DNA of 17,852 nucleotides from an uncultured Dorea sp. (GTDB lineage: Bacteria; Bacillota; Clostridia; Lachnospirales; Lachnospiraceae). Below, in pieces: positions 8,059 through 14,591 of the stretch (positions are counted from its first letter, which is position 1; each line of letters opens with the position of its first letter). The notes under the pieces are model-generated. The model was not told the origin of the DNA. It did not search any database and saw only the letters and a program-made list of their open reading frames with translations. The stretch is from the NCBI GenBank assembly GCA_934295165.1, contig CAKRAT010000044.1, positions 1 through 17,852 of the forward strand, read 5' to 3'. Both the position numbers and the translations under genes were made by a program.

Positions 8059-8754
8059 CTAAAGTTTCTCTATCTTATATCCGACACCCCAGACCACCTT
8101 CAGGTATCTTGGTTCTTTCGGATTGATCTCAATCTTTTCCCTGATATGCCGGATATGTACCGCTACTGTATTATCCACTCCGATAGCATCCTCATTCCAG
8201 ATACTTTCATATATCTGATCGATAGAAAATACCTTTCCCTGATTTTTCACCAGTAATAATAAAATATTATATTCGATCGGTGTCAGTTTGACCGGTTCCC
8301 CATCAACAGTAACCTCCTTCTGATCATCATCGATCGTAAGGCCGCCAACTGTATAAACGGCCTGATTATTATTAGCTACAGTACTTCCCAGCTGCGTATA
8401 TCTGCGAAGCTGGGATTTCACCCTCGCAGTCAGTTCTAACGGGTTGAACGGCTTTGTCATATAATCGTCCGCTCCCACATTCAATCCAAGGATCTTATCT
8501 GCATCTTCAGATTTTGCCGACAAAATTATAATCGGCATATTCTTCTTTTCACGGATCTTTAATGTTGCCCGGATTCCATCCAGCTTTGGCATCATCACAT
8601 CAATGATCAGAAGATCCACCTTCTCCTTATCCAGTATTTTCAAGGCTTCTTCTCCATCATATGCCTTTAACACTTTATATCCTTCCTGCGACAGGTAAAT
8701 CTCTATCGCTTCAACTATTTCTTTATCATCATCACATACAAGTACATTGTACAT
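8059..8754 (-). CDS. OmpR/PhoB-family response regulator
   Basis: The protein has 231 residues. The receiver domain (1-118) has the acidic pocket CDDD (7-10), phosphoacceptor D52 in IIDVMMPKLDG, a conserved S79 and K101 in YMTKPF. The C-terminal winged helix (about 130-231) has the ELTPIEYNILLLL-like block (KLTPIEYNILLLL), the recognition region DNTVAVHIRHIREKIE and the wing KVVWGVGYKIEKL. It is a DNA-binding partner of the histidine kinase that follows 12 bp downstream. The start is well supported by AGGGAGGTGA (8761-8771 on the complement), a near-perfect Shine-Dalgarno. Two CTTAARAATT direct repeats upstream (complement of 8794-8803 and 8817-8826) could be autoregulatory sites. Targets are unknown. 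Confidence 0.95.
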   Translation of the reverse strand: MYNVLVCDDDKEIVEAIEIYLSQEGYKVLKAYDGEEALKILDKEKVDLLIIDVMMPKLDGIRATLKIREKKNMPIIILSAKSEDADKILGLNVGADDYMTKPFNPLELTARVKSQLRRYTQLGSTVANNNQAVYTVGGLTIDDDQKEVTVDGEPVKLTPIEYNILLLLVKNQGKVFSIDQIYESIWNEDAIGVDNTVAVHIRHIREKIEINPKEPRYLKVVWGVGYKIEKL

Positions 8755-9013
8755 TACTCATCACCTCCCTTATAATATACAAGAATATCAGCTAATTTTT
8801 AAGTCCTGGTCTTGTAAATTCTTAAGATATTATGAAATTACGCTTTTTGTCGGTTGAAATAAAAAGTGCTAATAATTTGTCTAAAAATAATATAGTTTAT
8901 TTTCCCGCCCGGCTTTTTCTATATAATATAAGCAGGTAACTTTTTTATTTTCATATTTTCTGCATAATTTCTTTTGGAATATACATAATTTTTCAGAAAG
9001 AAGATGACGTATT
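8755..9013. promoter_or_regulatory. Divergent intergenic region between response regulator and Spo0A-like gene
   Basis: This AT-rich spacer must drive both the minus-strand two-component operon and the plus-strand Spo0A-like gene. For the plus strand, TATAAT (8922-8927) is a fair -10 without a clear -35 at 17 bp. Two sequences resemble the Spo0A binding box TGTCGAA: TGTCTAA at 8878-8884 (one mismatch) and TGTCGGT at 8848-8854 (two mismatches). For the minus strand I see the ribosome site and the CTTAARAATT repeats but no convincing promoter. Confidence 0.35.
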
Positions 9014-9373
9014 ATGCATGAACCAGAAATAGAATATCTTATCCGCTCTCTTGGCATCGGCGCTACTTACCGTGGATATGCTTATTTGGTTTATGGTACG
9101 CGGCTTTGTCTGTCTGATGAAAATTACCTCCTTTTCGTCAGTAAGTATCTTTATCCAGACATTGCCCGGCATTATAATACTACCAGCTATAGTGTTGAAC
9201 GTAATATTCGTACAGTTATCAAAGTTTGTTGGGAACATGGCAATAAACAACTGTTAGAGAAAATTGCGCTCCGTCCTCTTTATTTAAAACCAACCTCCGG
9301 TGAATTTTTTGATATTTTAACAGCTCATCTGCAAAAATGTTCAGCAGCGTTCCCTCAATTATCCGCTGTTTAG
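9014..9373 (+). CDS. Free-standing Spo0A C-terminal (DNA-binding) domain protein
   Basis: The protein has 119 residues and matches only the effector domain of Spo0A. LIRSLGIGATYRGYAYL (9-25) fits the first helices. KYLYPDIARHYNTTSYSVERNIRTVIKVCWEHGN (44-77) matches the helix-turn-helix and recognition helix of Spo0A (family pattern TTPSRVERAIRHAI). KPTSGEFFDILTAHL matches the final helix. There is no receiver domain: the protein starts right at the domain, and the upstream DNA holds no receiver frame, so it is not a broken spo0A by sight. It would bind 0A-box-like DNA without phosphorylation control. The ribosome site is weak (AGAAAGAAG). It lies just upstream of two small RNA candidates. A true spo0A is presumably elsewhere in the genome. 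Confidence 0.85.
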   Translation: MHEPEIEYLIRSLGIGATYRGYAYLVYGTRLCLSDENYLLFVSKYLYPDIARHYNTTSYSVERNIRTVIKVCWEHGNKQLLEKIALRPLYLKPTSGEFFDILTAHLQKCSAAFPQLSAV

Positions 9374-9420
9374 AATCTGTTTTTTTCTTCTTCATTTTTA
9401 GTTAAGATTTTTTCTATATC

Positions 9421-9464
9421 TTTTATGCTTTTAACATAATTTGGACATATTTTTTGTCTATACT
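9421..9464 (+). promoter_or_regulatory. Promoter of small RNA candidate 1
   Basis: TATACT at 9459-9464 lies 8 nt before the conserved GATAGTTG that begins the RNA. There is no normal -35 box. AACATA (9433-9438) lies 26 nt upstream of the -10 box, exactly as in the second copy (9880-9885 and 9906). The whole upstream 45 bp aligns between the two copies without gaps, with CA.ATTT and TTG also shared. This suggests an activator-dependent promoter. TTTGTCTA overlapping the -10 also occurs at 8876-8883. Confidence 0.55.
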
Positions 9465-9471
9465 ATGTATC

Positions 9472-9612
9472 AGATAGTTGATGAACAACAACTATCACCC
9501 CCCTCATAAAGTAAAACACCGAAATCACTCTTCGGTGTACACTTTACTCTCATTCCTTTAGTAATTATAACAACAACAAAAAACTCTCCCATGTGGAGAG
9601 TTTTTTGTTGTT
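9472..9612 (+). ncRNA. C-rich structured small RNA candidate, copy 1
   Basis: The predicted RNA has a 5' hairpin GATAGTTG (9473-9480)/CAACTATC (9489-9496). An unpaired ACCCCCCTCAT follows (C run 9498-9503). A second hairpin has a conserved outer AAAGTAAA/ACTTTAC pairing and an inner stem ACACCGAA (9516-9523)/TTCGGTGT (9531-9538). A long terminator is at 9569-9615. There is no start codon with a ribosome site and no ORF of note. A paralogue with the same architecture lies at 9919-10034; its loop and inner stem differ in sequence but keep pairing. A run of C flanked by hairpins is a known way for Firmicute small RNAs to pair with Shine-Dalgarno sequences; that role is inferred. I do not recognise the family. 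Confidence 0.65.
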
Positions 9613-9620
9613 GTTTTTAC
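9569..9620. terminator. Bidirectional terminator of small RNA 1 and the cupin remnant
   Basis: AACAACAACAAAAAACTCTC (9569-9588) and onward pairs over 21 bp with GGAGAGTTTTTTGTTGTTGT (9595-9614) and onward around a 5-nt loop. T tracts follow the GC part in both directions, so it can end the plus-strand RNA and the minus-strand remnant transcript. Confidence 0.85.
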
Positions 9621-9664
9621 TGCTCTGTTTTCATATAACATTTTTCCGTAATTTCCTGCAGATT

Positions 9665-9748
9665 TTAGAACACCACAACCAACAGCATTTTGAACTGTTC
9701 TTTTAATGTTAATACTTCTGCTTTACTAATATTTTTGATCATACCCAT
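9665..9748 (-). pseudogene. Internally deleted cupin gene remnant (27 codons)
   Basis: The minus-strand ORF runs from ATG 9748 to TAA 9665, with AAAGAAAGGA upstream as a ribosome site. Its first 18 residues, MGMIKNISKAEVLTLKEQ, are the typical start of small single-domain cupin proteins of Clostridia. Its last nine, FKMLLVVVF, are the typical end of the same family. The roughly 80 residues of the barrel between them are missing, and the frame is kept across the junction (around 9692-9697). It cannot form a cupin barrel. The reading from family memory is fairly specific but unsearched; a short functional peptide is the alternative. Confidence 0.6.
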
Positions 9749-9867
9749 TTTTTAATTCCTTTCTTTTAATATTAATCATAGATTTTCCCCCTTAACAGTT
9801 TATCCTTAATATCTACTATAATGCTTTTCTTTACATGGAAATGTGGTTTTAACAACAAATTATATAT

Positions 9868-9911
9868 TTTTATAAAATGAACATACTTTTTTCACATTTC
9901 TTGGTTATAAT
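9868..9911 (+). promoter_or_regulatory. Promoter of small RNA candidate 2
   Basis: TATAAT at 9906-9911 is 8 nt before GATAGTTG, as in copy 1. AACATA (9880-9885) is at the same distance of 26 nt. No consensus -35 box is seen at 17 bp. The conservation of both spacings supports a shared promoter type. Confidence 0.55.
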
Positions 9912-9956
9912 AATATTTAGATAGTTGAATAACAACTATCGCCCCCCTCATAAAGT

Positions 9957-9990
9957 AAAGGCCGCCGGGAGGCAACTCCGGGCGGTCCAC
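9957..9990 (-). terminator. Probable terminator of the DUF5808 gene (same DNA as small RNA 2 hairpin)
   Basis: Read on the minus strand, the GC-rich hairpin 9961-9986 is followed by CTTTACTTTAT, a modest T-rich run, 30 bp after the gene's stop codon at 10016. It could end the GntR-DUF5808 transcript. The same bases form hairpin 2 of the plus-strand RNA. Confidence 0.45.
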
Positions 9991-10006
9991 TTTACCGATC
10001 ATTTTT

Positions 10007-10034
10007 GCGGATGCTTTACGGCTCCGCTTTTTTT
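10007..10034 (+). terminator. Rho-independent terminator of small RNA 2
   Basis: GCGGA-T-GC (10007-10014) pairs with GC-TCCGC (10021-10027) with one bulge and is followed by seven T (10028-10034). It overlaps the last codons of the minus-strand DUF5808 gene. It has no T run in the minus direction. Confidence 0.6.
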
Positions 10035-11170
10035 AATTGTTCATACCAGACAGCCGTCTGGTCTTTATCTTTACTGTTCATAAAGATTGTATATTTTTTT
10101 GTCTGGATTTTTATGACTTCTGATTGCTCCAGCCATACATACATCCGGCACGATCCGTTTTCACTTCCTTCGAACTTTCCAAGCAACTGTTTTTCATCTG
10201 CCGAACCATTCGTCTTATTGAAATTCTCATCCGGAAGTCCATTTTCTAAAAATTGTACCGACTGTAAATCTGACTTTTTAATCTCTGTGTCCGTATATCC
10301 TGATGTAATCTCAAAACGATCCCCCGCATCTGTCAGATGTACCGGAATAAAATCCATCCTCAGCATCATGATGCAGACCCAGATCAGCAGAATAACCGTT
10401 CCCACCAAAGCGGCGGCTGTCATATAAACTCCCACTGGCTTTCCCAGATTCGTTGTATAATTCATCCCGTTAAACCGGTCCTGTACGAACAGGCGTGGAT
10501 CATCTGGGTTCGCATACCATCCATTGCGCCAGTAATAATCATCATCAATATACATAGGCATCTTATCTTCCTGCAGGATCCTGTTTTTTGCTTTCCTTAA
10601 AGCAGCATACCCTGCAAACATTCCTGCTACGATCAATACCATAACTCCCGAATAGATCATAACATCCAGATTAGATATCCAGTGCGTCTTTACACCCGTA
10701 TATAACAGATAAAGTCCTGCAATGGCATTGCATATATTTGCGATAAAAAACGCCCATGACCAGTACTTTTTCTCCATACGGTTAATCTTCTGGTTCACCT
10801 GTGAATCTTCGCTGTATACTTTTGTTCTTTCCCGCTGGAATATCCAGCCACAGAATAAAAAAGTTACCCATACAGCGATATTTGTTCCTTCTATAACAGT
10901 GATTCCCTGCCCCTCTCTCAGAGCAGTTCTCACCTGTTCTGATAATAACGGTGCCAGCAGTGCAAGTAATGGAAGCACATGCACCCATAACGGAAGCGCT
11001 GCTCTTTTTCCTCCTGTTAAGAGTCTTGTATCCGTTACCGTCATCCATCCGTCTTCATCTGAACTCCATCCATTTGCCATTTTCATATCATATAATCTTC
11101 TGTGATTACGGAAAATGAGATAGACAACGCCTCCCATGATTTCTATCAGCCATATACACCACAGGATCAT
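10016..11170 (-). CDS. C-terminal ORF of the DUF5808 protein (384 codons)
   Basis: This is the longest ATG-started piece after the internal TGA. ATG 11170 has no Shine-Dalgarno before it (the upstream sequence is T-rich) and sits inside a membrane segment, so independent translation is doubtful. It holds the DUF5808 motif and most of the membrane segments. Confidence 0.5.
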   Translation of the reverse strand: MILWCIWLIEIMGGVVYLIFRNHRRLYDMKMANGWSSDEDGWMTVTDTRLLTGGKRAALPLWVHVLPLLALLAPLLSEQVRTALREGQGITVIEGTNIAVWVTFLFCGWIFQRERTKVYSEDSQVNQKINRMEKKYWSWAFFIANICNAIAGLYLLYTGVKTHWISNLDVMIYSGVMVLIVAGMFAGYAALRKAKNRILQEDKMPMYIDDDYYWRNGWYANPDDPRLFVQDRFNGMNYTTNLGKPVGVYMTAAALVGTVILLIWVCIMMLRMDFIPVHLTDAGDRFEITSGYTDTEIKKSDLQSVQFLENGLPDENFNKTNGSADEKQLLGKFEGSENGSCRMYVWLEQSEVIKIQTKKYTIFMNSKDKDQTAVWYEQLKKAEP

Positions 11171-11191
11171 AAAGATTGAAAAATACCAGAA

Positions 11192-11422
11192 TCACACCCC
11201 ACAGATCAGTATTCCTGCGATTGTATTCCACAGATAGAACTTCTTCACCTTTTTCTTATAATCGTTGATAAATGAAGTTACTGCCTCACTTCTGGCATAC
11301 TGTTCTTCCATATGTATGCCTAAGATCATGCCCTCATAATACTGGGTCTTTCTGCCATACACCCCGTAAGCAATCCCCACCGTAAAAAGATCCACGAGCA
11401 AAAACACGATTGCCATACTCAT
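11192..11422 (-). CDS. N-terminal fragment of the DUF5808 protein (76 residues)
   Basis: This is the part that would be made if the TGA is a true stop: two hydrophobic segments (about 3-22 and 63-76) around a charged middle. The longer frame back to 11461 is unlikely because it would overlap the repressor gene by 43 bp and lacks a ribosome site, whereas ATG 11422 has one. Confidence 0.55.
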   Translation of the reverse strand: MSMAIVFLLVDLFTVGIAYGVYGRKTQYYEGMILGIHMEEQYARSEAVTSFINDYKKKVKKFYLWNTIAGILICGV

Positions 11423-11814
11423 TCCGCTGCCACCTCTATTCTTCCAAATGCCTGTCTGCAATACTCAAGGAAATCCTTGTAACTCATCCCACGGATCTTA
11501 GCTTCTGCACTTAAAAGCTCCAGTTCTTCTTCCAGCTTTTCCTGGAATTCTTCCTGTCGGTCTCCTCCTTCGTATCCGGGAATGCAGATAACTGTTCCAC
11601 GTCTTCTATCTGTTTCGATAAATCCTTCGGATTTTAACAGCTGATATGCTTTGCTTACTGTCATATTGTTGATTCCAAGGTCTGCTGCCATCTGACGCAC
11701 TGTTGGAAGCAGTTCTCCCTCTTCAAATCCACCTTTTCCAATCCCCATCACGATCTGATTGCGCAGCTGGAGATAGATAGGAATCTCTGATTTCATATTT
11801 ATCTTAATGATCAT
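11419..11814 (-). CDS. GntR family (YtrA subfamily) transcriptional regulator
   Basis: The protein has 131 residues from ATG 11814. An N-terminal winged helix-turn-helix begins KSEIPIYLQLRNQIVMGIGKG. It includes the family block LPTVRQMAADLGINNMTVSKAY and the wing IETDRRRGTVI. A short helical C-terminus of about 50 residues follows, the size typical of YtrA-type members, which lack a large effector domain. ATG 11814 is preferred over ATG 11841 because AAAGGAG (11824-11830 on the complement) lies 9 nt before it. It likely represses its own operon through the palindrome at 11883-11907. The gene overlaps the DUF5808 gene by 4 bp. The signal is unknown; YtrA relatives often respond to cell-envelope stress. 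Confidence 0.93.
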   Translation of the reverse strand: MIIKINMKSEIPIYLQLRNQIVMGIGKGGFEEGELLPTVRQMAADLGINNMTVSKAYQLLKSEGFIETDRRRGTVICIPGYEGGDRQEEFQEKLEEELELLSAEAKIRGMSYKDFLEYCRQAFGRIEVAAE

Positions 11815-11882
11815 AGTGTGCGGCTCCTTTCTTTTTTCCAATCCGGTTCTGTAATGTGTATTCTTTACATTGCTTTCCTTAC

Positions 11883-11915
11883 TTTGTATTATATACAGTA
11901 ATACAAATAATACAA
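11883..11915 (-). promoter_or_regulatory. Promoter and palindromic operator of the GntR operon
   Basis: On the minus strand, TTGTAT (11915-11910) and TATAAT (11893-11888) are 16 bp apart. The perfect inverted repeat TTTGTATTA-7-TAATACAAA spans 11883-11907 and covers the -10 box and most of the spacer, a classic place for autorepression by a dimeric GntR protein. Confidence 0.7.
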
Positions 11916-12043
11916 TATGTTTTTAAGATTAATTTAAAAGAATTTTTCATATCTACAAAACTTGCCACCTCCACGACCTGCCACTGACGGCTCCTTACAG
12001 ATATCTGGACAACCGGCAGTTTTTCTTGCATACTTTTGTATAC

Positions 12044-12081
12044 AAAAAAGCTCTGCGGAAGTTTTCCTCCACAAAGCTTTT
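12044..12081 (-). terminator. Terminator after the hydrolase gene
   Basis: AAAGCTCTGCGGAAG (12047-12061) pairs imperfectly (three mismatches) with CTCCACAAAGCTTT (12068-12081). On the minus strand it is followed by TTTTTTGTAT, and it lies 15-50 bp after the hydrolase stop codon. The rest of 11940-12043 shows nothing I can name. Confidence 0.7.
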
Positions 12082-12095
12082 TCTACATTTTTCTT

Positions 12096-13025
12096 TTATT
12101 TATTTCTTTCCTCGATCCACGTCAGGATATCCTGGTACACATTCTGACGGTCCCCTTCATTCAAGATCTCATGCCGGTCCCCTTCATACAGATGGATCGA
12201 CACATCTTTGATCCCGGCATTCTTATATCTTTCATATACTCTGATCACATTCTTTCCAAATGCACCTACCGGATCATCCGCTCCTGCCGTGAACAGCACC
12301 GGAAGTGTCTTCGGAATCCGTTCCATACTTTCCTTCTGCACCAAAACCTTCATTCCGGTAAACATCTGATAATAAGCTCCCAGTGTAAATGTATAGGAAC
12401 ACAGAGGGTCCTCAACATATTCATCCCGCTTCTTCCTATCGGACGTGATCCATTCTTTCGATGTCTCGCCCGGTTCGAATTTCTTATTAAATCCTCCAAA
12501 GCTCAAATTATCTACAAACGTGCTTCTGTATTTCCATCCTTTGAACGCTGCGATGATCCGACAGACCATTCTTCCGGCACTGAGCGTCAGCGCGCCCTGA
12601 TATCCCGTCCCCATAATAACGGCTCCCGAAAGTCCGCCTGCATACATCGTCAGATACTGCCGCAACAGGAATGATCCCATACTGTGCCCGAGCATAAAAT
12701 ACGGCACATCAGGATATCTCTTTTTCGTCATTTCCTGCAGCTGGTAAATATCCCCGATCACATACTGATTGCCTTTGCGTTCATCAAAATATCCCAGATC
12801 AGCTTCTGTCTGTATGGATTTTCCATGACCCAGATGATCATGCCCGACCACATAGTAACCGTGCCCGCACATAAATTTTGCGAAATCGTCATAACGGTCA
12901 ATGTACTCTACCATTCCATGACAGATCTGTAAGATACCTTTTGCCTCTCCATCTGGAATCCATTCGATCGCATGAATCTTTGTCACGGAATCTCTGGACG
13001 TATAATAAAATTCATGCTTCATCAT
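12096..13025 (-). CDS. Alpha/beta hydrolase (serine aminopeptidase S33 / monoacylglycerol lipase type)
   Basis: The protein has 309 residues with a complete fold. The oxyanion region is HGMVEY (36-41) and the second conserved block is GHDHLGHGKS (61-70). The nucleophile elbow is GHSMG with Ser115. The acid is Asp250 or Asp251 in TAGADDPVG, and the base is His285 in YEGDRHEILNE. This pattern fits the hydrolase_4 family of lysophospholipases and monoglyceride lipases; the exact ester substrate is not evident. No signal peptide is seen, so it is cytosolic. The start ATG 13025 overlaps the citrate synthase TGA by 4 bp, so the two are likely co-translated. A second in-frame ATG (13022) directly follows and could be used instead. 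A functional link to citrate synthase is not obvious. Confidence 0.88.
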   Translation of the reverse strand: MMKHEFYYTSRDSVTKIHAIEWIPDGEAKGILQICHGMVEYIDRYDDFAKFMCGHGYYVVGHDHLGHGKSIQTEADLGYFDERKGNQYVIGDIYQLQEMTKKRYPDVPYFMLGHSMGSFLLRQYLTMYAGGLSGAVIMGTGYQGALTLSAGRMVCRIIAAFKGWKYRSTFVDNLSFGGFNKKFEPGETSKEWITSDRKKRDEYVEDPLCSYTFTLGAYYQMFTGMKVLVQKESMERIPKTLPVLFTAGADDPVGAFGKNVIRVYERYKNAGIKDVSIHLYEGDRHEILNEGDRQNVYQDILTWIEERNK

Positions 13026-14398
13026 CTATCATCCATTCTGACATACTCTTTGTATTCGGCCAGCGGTTTATATGCCGGACGAATGATCTTATCTACATTC
13101 TTAAGCTCTTCCAGACGGTGCGCACTCCATCCGACGATACGCGCCGCTGCAAAGATCGGTGTATAAAGTGACGGCGGAAGATCCAGCATGCTGTATACAA
13201 GTCCGCTGTAGAAATCGACATTCGCATTTACACCTTTGTAGATCTTACGCTTTTCTGCGATGACCTCCGGTGCCATGTGCTCTACCTTTTCATACAGTGC
13301 ATATTCCTTCTCACAGCCCTTTTCTCTTGCAAGCTGTTTTACGAATTTCTTGAAAATGTCGGCACGCGGGTCGGATACCGAATAGATCGCATGTCCCATT
13401 CCGTAGATCAGTCCTTTCTGGTCAAACGCTTTCTTATCCAGCAGATCGTTCAAATACTGGCGTACCTCTTCATCATCTTCCCAGTCACTGACTTTTTCCA
13501 TCATATCATCGAACATCTGGGTTACTTTGATATTGGCTCCGCCATGCTTTGGTCCTTTTAAGGATGCCATAGCTGCCACGATCGTCGAATATGTATCCGT
13601 TCCGGATGATGTTACCACGTGTGTTGTAAATGTTGAGTTATTACCACCGCCGTGATCCATGTGAAGGACAAGTGCCATATCCAGGATTTTTGCTTCCAGC
13701 TTGGTATATTTCTTATTTTCTCTGAGCATCATCAGAATATTCTCTGCTGTCGATAATTCTGGTGACGGTGCATAGATGAACAGGTCATCACCCATGCGGT
13801 AGTTGTATGCATGATAGCCGTAGACCATCAGCATCGGAAACTGGCTGATCAGATTCAGGCACTGACGCAGTACATTCGGAATTGATGTGTCGTCTGCATG
13901 CGGATCATATGTGTACAGGCTCAGGATCGATCTGGACAGACTGTTCATCATGTCCCGGCTCGGTGCCTTCATGATCACGTCACGGACAAATGTCGGCGGC
14001 AGTGTACGTCTTTCCACCAGTGTCTCGTGGAATGTCTTCAGTTCTGTCTGGTCCGGCAATTCACCGAACAATAACAGGTAAGCGATTTCCTCAAATCCGT
14101 AATGCTTATCTTTTAAAAATCCCTGTACCAGATCTTTGATGTTATAGCCACGGTAATAAAGATTTCCTGCACACGGCACTTCCTCACCGTTCACAATCTT
14201 CTTCGCACATACGTCAGAAATATTCGTAAGTCCCGCAAGGACACCTTTTCCGTTCAGGTCACGGAGTCCCCGTTTGACTTCGTACTTCGTATACAAGTCT
14301 TTTTCTATCGCATTATTCTTCTCGCAAAGTTCTGCAAAATGGCTGATTTCCGGTGTTACCTCAAATAATGTCTGTGTCTGATCGTCTTTTCTGTCCAT
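13022..14398 (-). CDS. gltA: Citrate synthase
   Basis: The protein has 458 residues from ATG 14398 (461 from ATG 14407). It condenses acetyl-CoA and oxaloacetate to citrate, in Clostridia mainly feeding 2-oxoglutarate and glutamate synthesis. The catalytic His/His/Asp set is visible (numbering from ATG 14398): His249 in HMDHGGGNNST, His285 in GPKHGGAN and Asp395 in NVDFYSG. GMGHAIYSVSDPRA is also present. An N-terminal extension of about 50 residues is typical of the long Clostridial form. ATG 14398 is chosen because AAGAAAGG (14408-14415 on the complement) abuts ATG 14407 but stands 9 nt from ATG 14398. The hydrolase follows with a 4-bp overlap. No other citrate-branch gene is nearby. The symbol gltA/citZ follows the family and is not specific. 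Confidence 0.95.
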   Translation of the reverse strand: MDRKDDQTQTLFEVTPEISHFAELCEKNNAIEKDLYTKYEVKRGLRDLNGKGVLAGLTNISDVCAKKIVNGEEVPCAGNLYYRGYNIKDLVQGFLKDKHYGFEEIAYLLLFGELPDQTELKTFHETLVERRTLPPTFVRDVIMKAPSRDMMNSLSRSILSLYTYDPHADDTSIPNVLRQCLNLISQFPMLMVYGYHAYNYRMGDDLFIYAPSPELSTAENILMMLRENKKYTKLEAKILDMALVLHMDHGGGNNSTFTTHVVTSSGTDTYSTIVAAMASLKGPKHGGANIKVTQMFDDMMEKVSDWEDDEEVRQYLNDLLDKKAFDQKGLIYGMGHAIYSVSDPRADIFKKFVKQLAREKGCEKEYALYEKVEHMAPEVIAEKRKIYKGVNANVDFYSGLVYSMLDLPPSLYTPIFAAARIVGWSAHRLEELKNVDKIIRPAYKPLAEYKEYVRMDDR

Positions 14399-14591
14399 CG
14401 TCATCATCCTTTCTTGTTATAGGAATAGCTAATGTTGTCAGGTTGCGTTCTTATATTTTGTTTTCTGTTTTTGCTGTCTGCAGGATCTGATGCCTGTAAT
14501 TCTTTCTCTGCTCATCTCCTCTGCAAGATCAACATTTGCAGTTTTTTTCTGATTTATCCGCCTGTATTCAAATCTTACTTTGATTTTTTTA

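Larger units (their letters stand above)
9919..10034 (+). ncRNA. C-rich structured small RNA candidate, copy 2
   Basis: It has the same layout as copy 1: GATAGTTG (9920-9927)/CAACTATC (9933-9940), then GCCCCCCTCATAAAGTAAAG with the C run at 9942-9947. The second hairpin is GC-rich: 9961-9966 pairs with 9981-9986, then GGAG (9968-9971)/CTCC (9976-9979) closes a GCAA tetraloop. The shared CACTTTAC outer strand follows at 9988-9995. The RNA would end at the T run 10028-10034. Relative to copy 1, the hairpin sequence changes while the fold and the single-stranded C run stay, which argues for selection on RNA structure. Its last 19 nt are antisense to the end of the DUF5808 gene. Confidence 0.65.
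10016..11422 (-). pseudogene. DUF5808 membrane protein gene interrupted by one in-frame TGA
   Basis: Read through, the frame encodes 468 codons from ATG 11422 to TAA 10016, about the usual length of this family. The start overlaps the GntR stop codon as ATGA and has GAGGTGG 8 nt before it. Codon 77 (11192-11194) is TGA; the frame then continues without any shift. The product would have several membrane segments. The DUF5808 signature MPMYIDDDYYWRNGWYANP and DPRLFVQDRFNGMNYTTN lie in the middle, and a soluble C-terminal tail looks like a bacterial PH-like fold (FEITSGYTDTEIKKSDLQSV). Such proteins are commonly paired with YtrA-type GntR repressors, as here. Either the gene is broken, the base is a sequencing error, or limited readthrough occurs. 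Function unknown. Confidence 0.75.

Noticed and set aside
9665..9748. RiPP precursor or quorum-sensing peptide
   Set aside because: No modification or export gene is nearby, and both ends resemble the two termini of a cupin; a remnant is the simpler reading.
9951..10006. Reading the C-rich element as a minus-strand RNA only
   Set aside because: The hairpin followed by TTTACTTTAT could be a minus-strand terminator, but both copies have plus-strand -10 boxes at the same distance and plus-strand terminators, so plus is the better orientation.
11192..11194. TGA as selenocysteine or as a Trp codon
   Set aside because: There is no SECIS-like hairpin right after it, it sits in a membrane segment rather than a redox motif, and other genes here (GntR, citrate synthase) end in TGA, so the code is standard.
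12036..12674. 212-codon plus-strand ORF opposite the hydrolase gene
   Set aside because: It is antisense to a complete Ser-Asp-His hydrolase and begins within the terminator hairpin.
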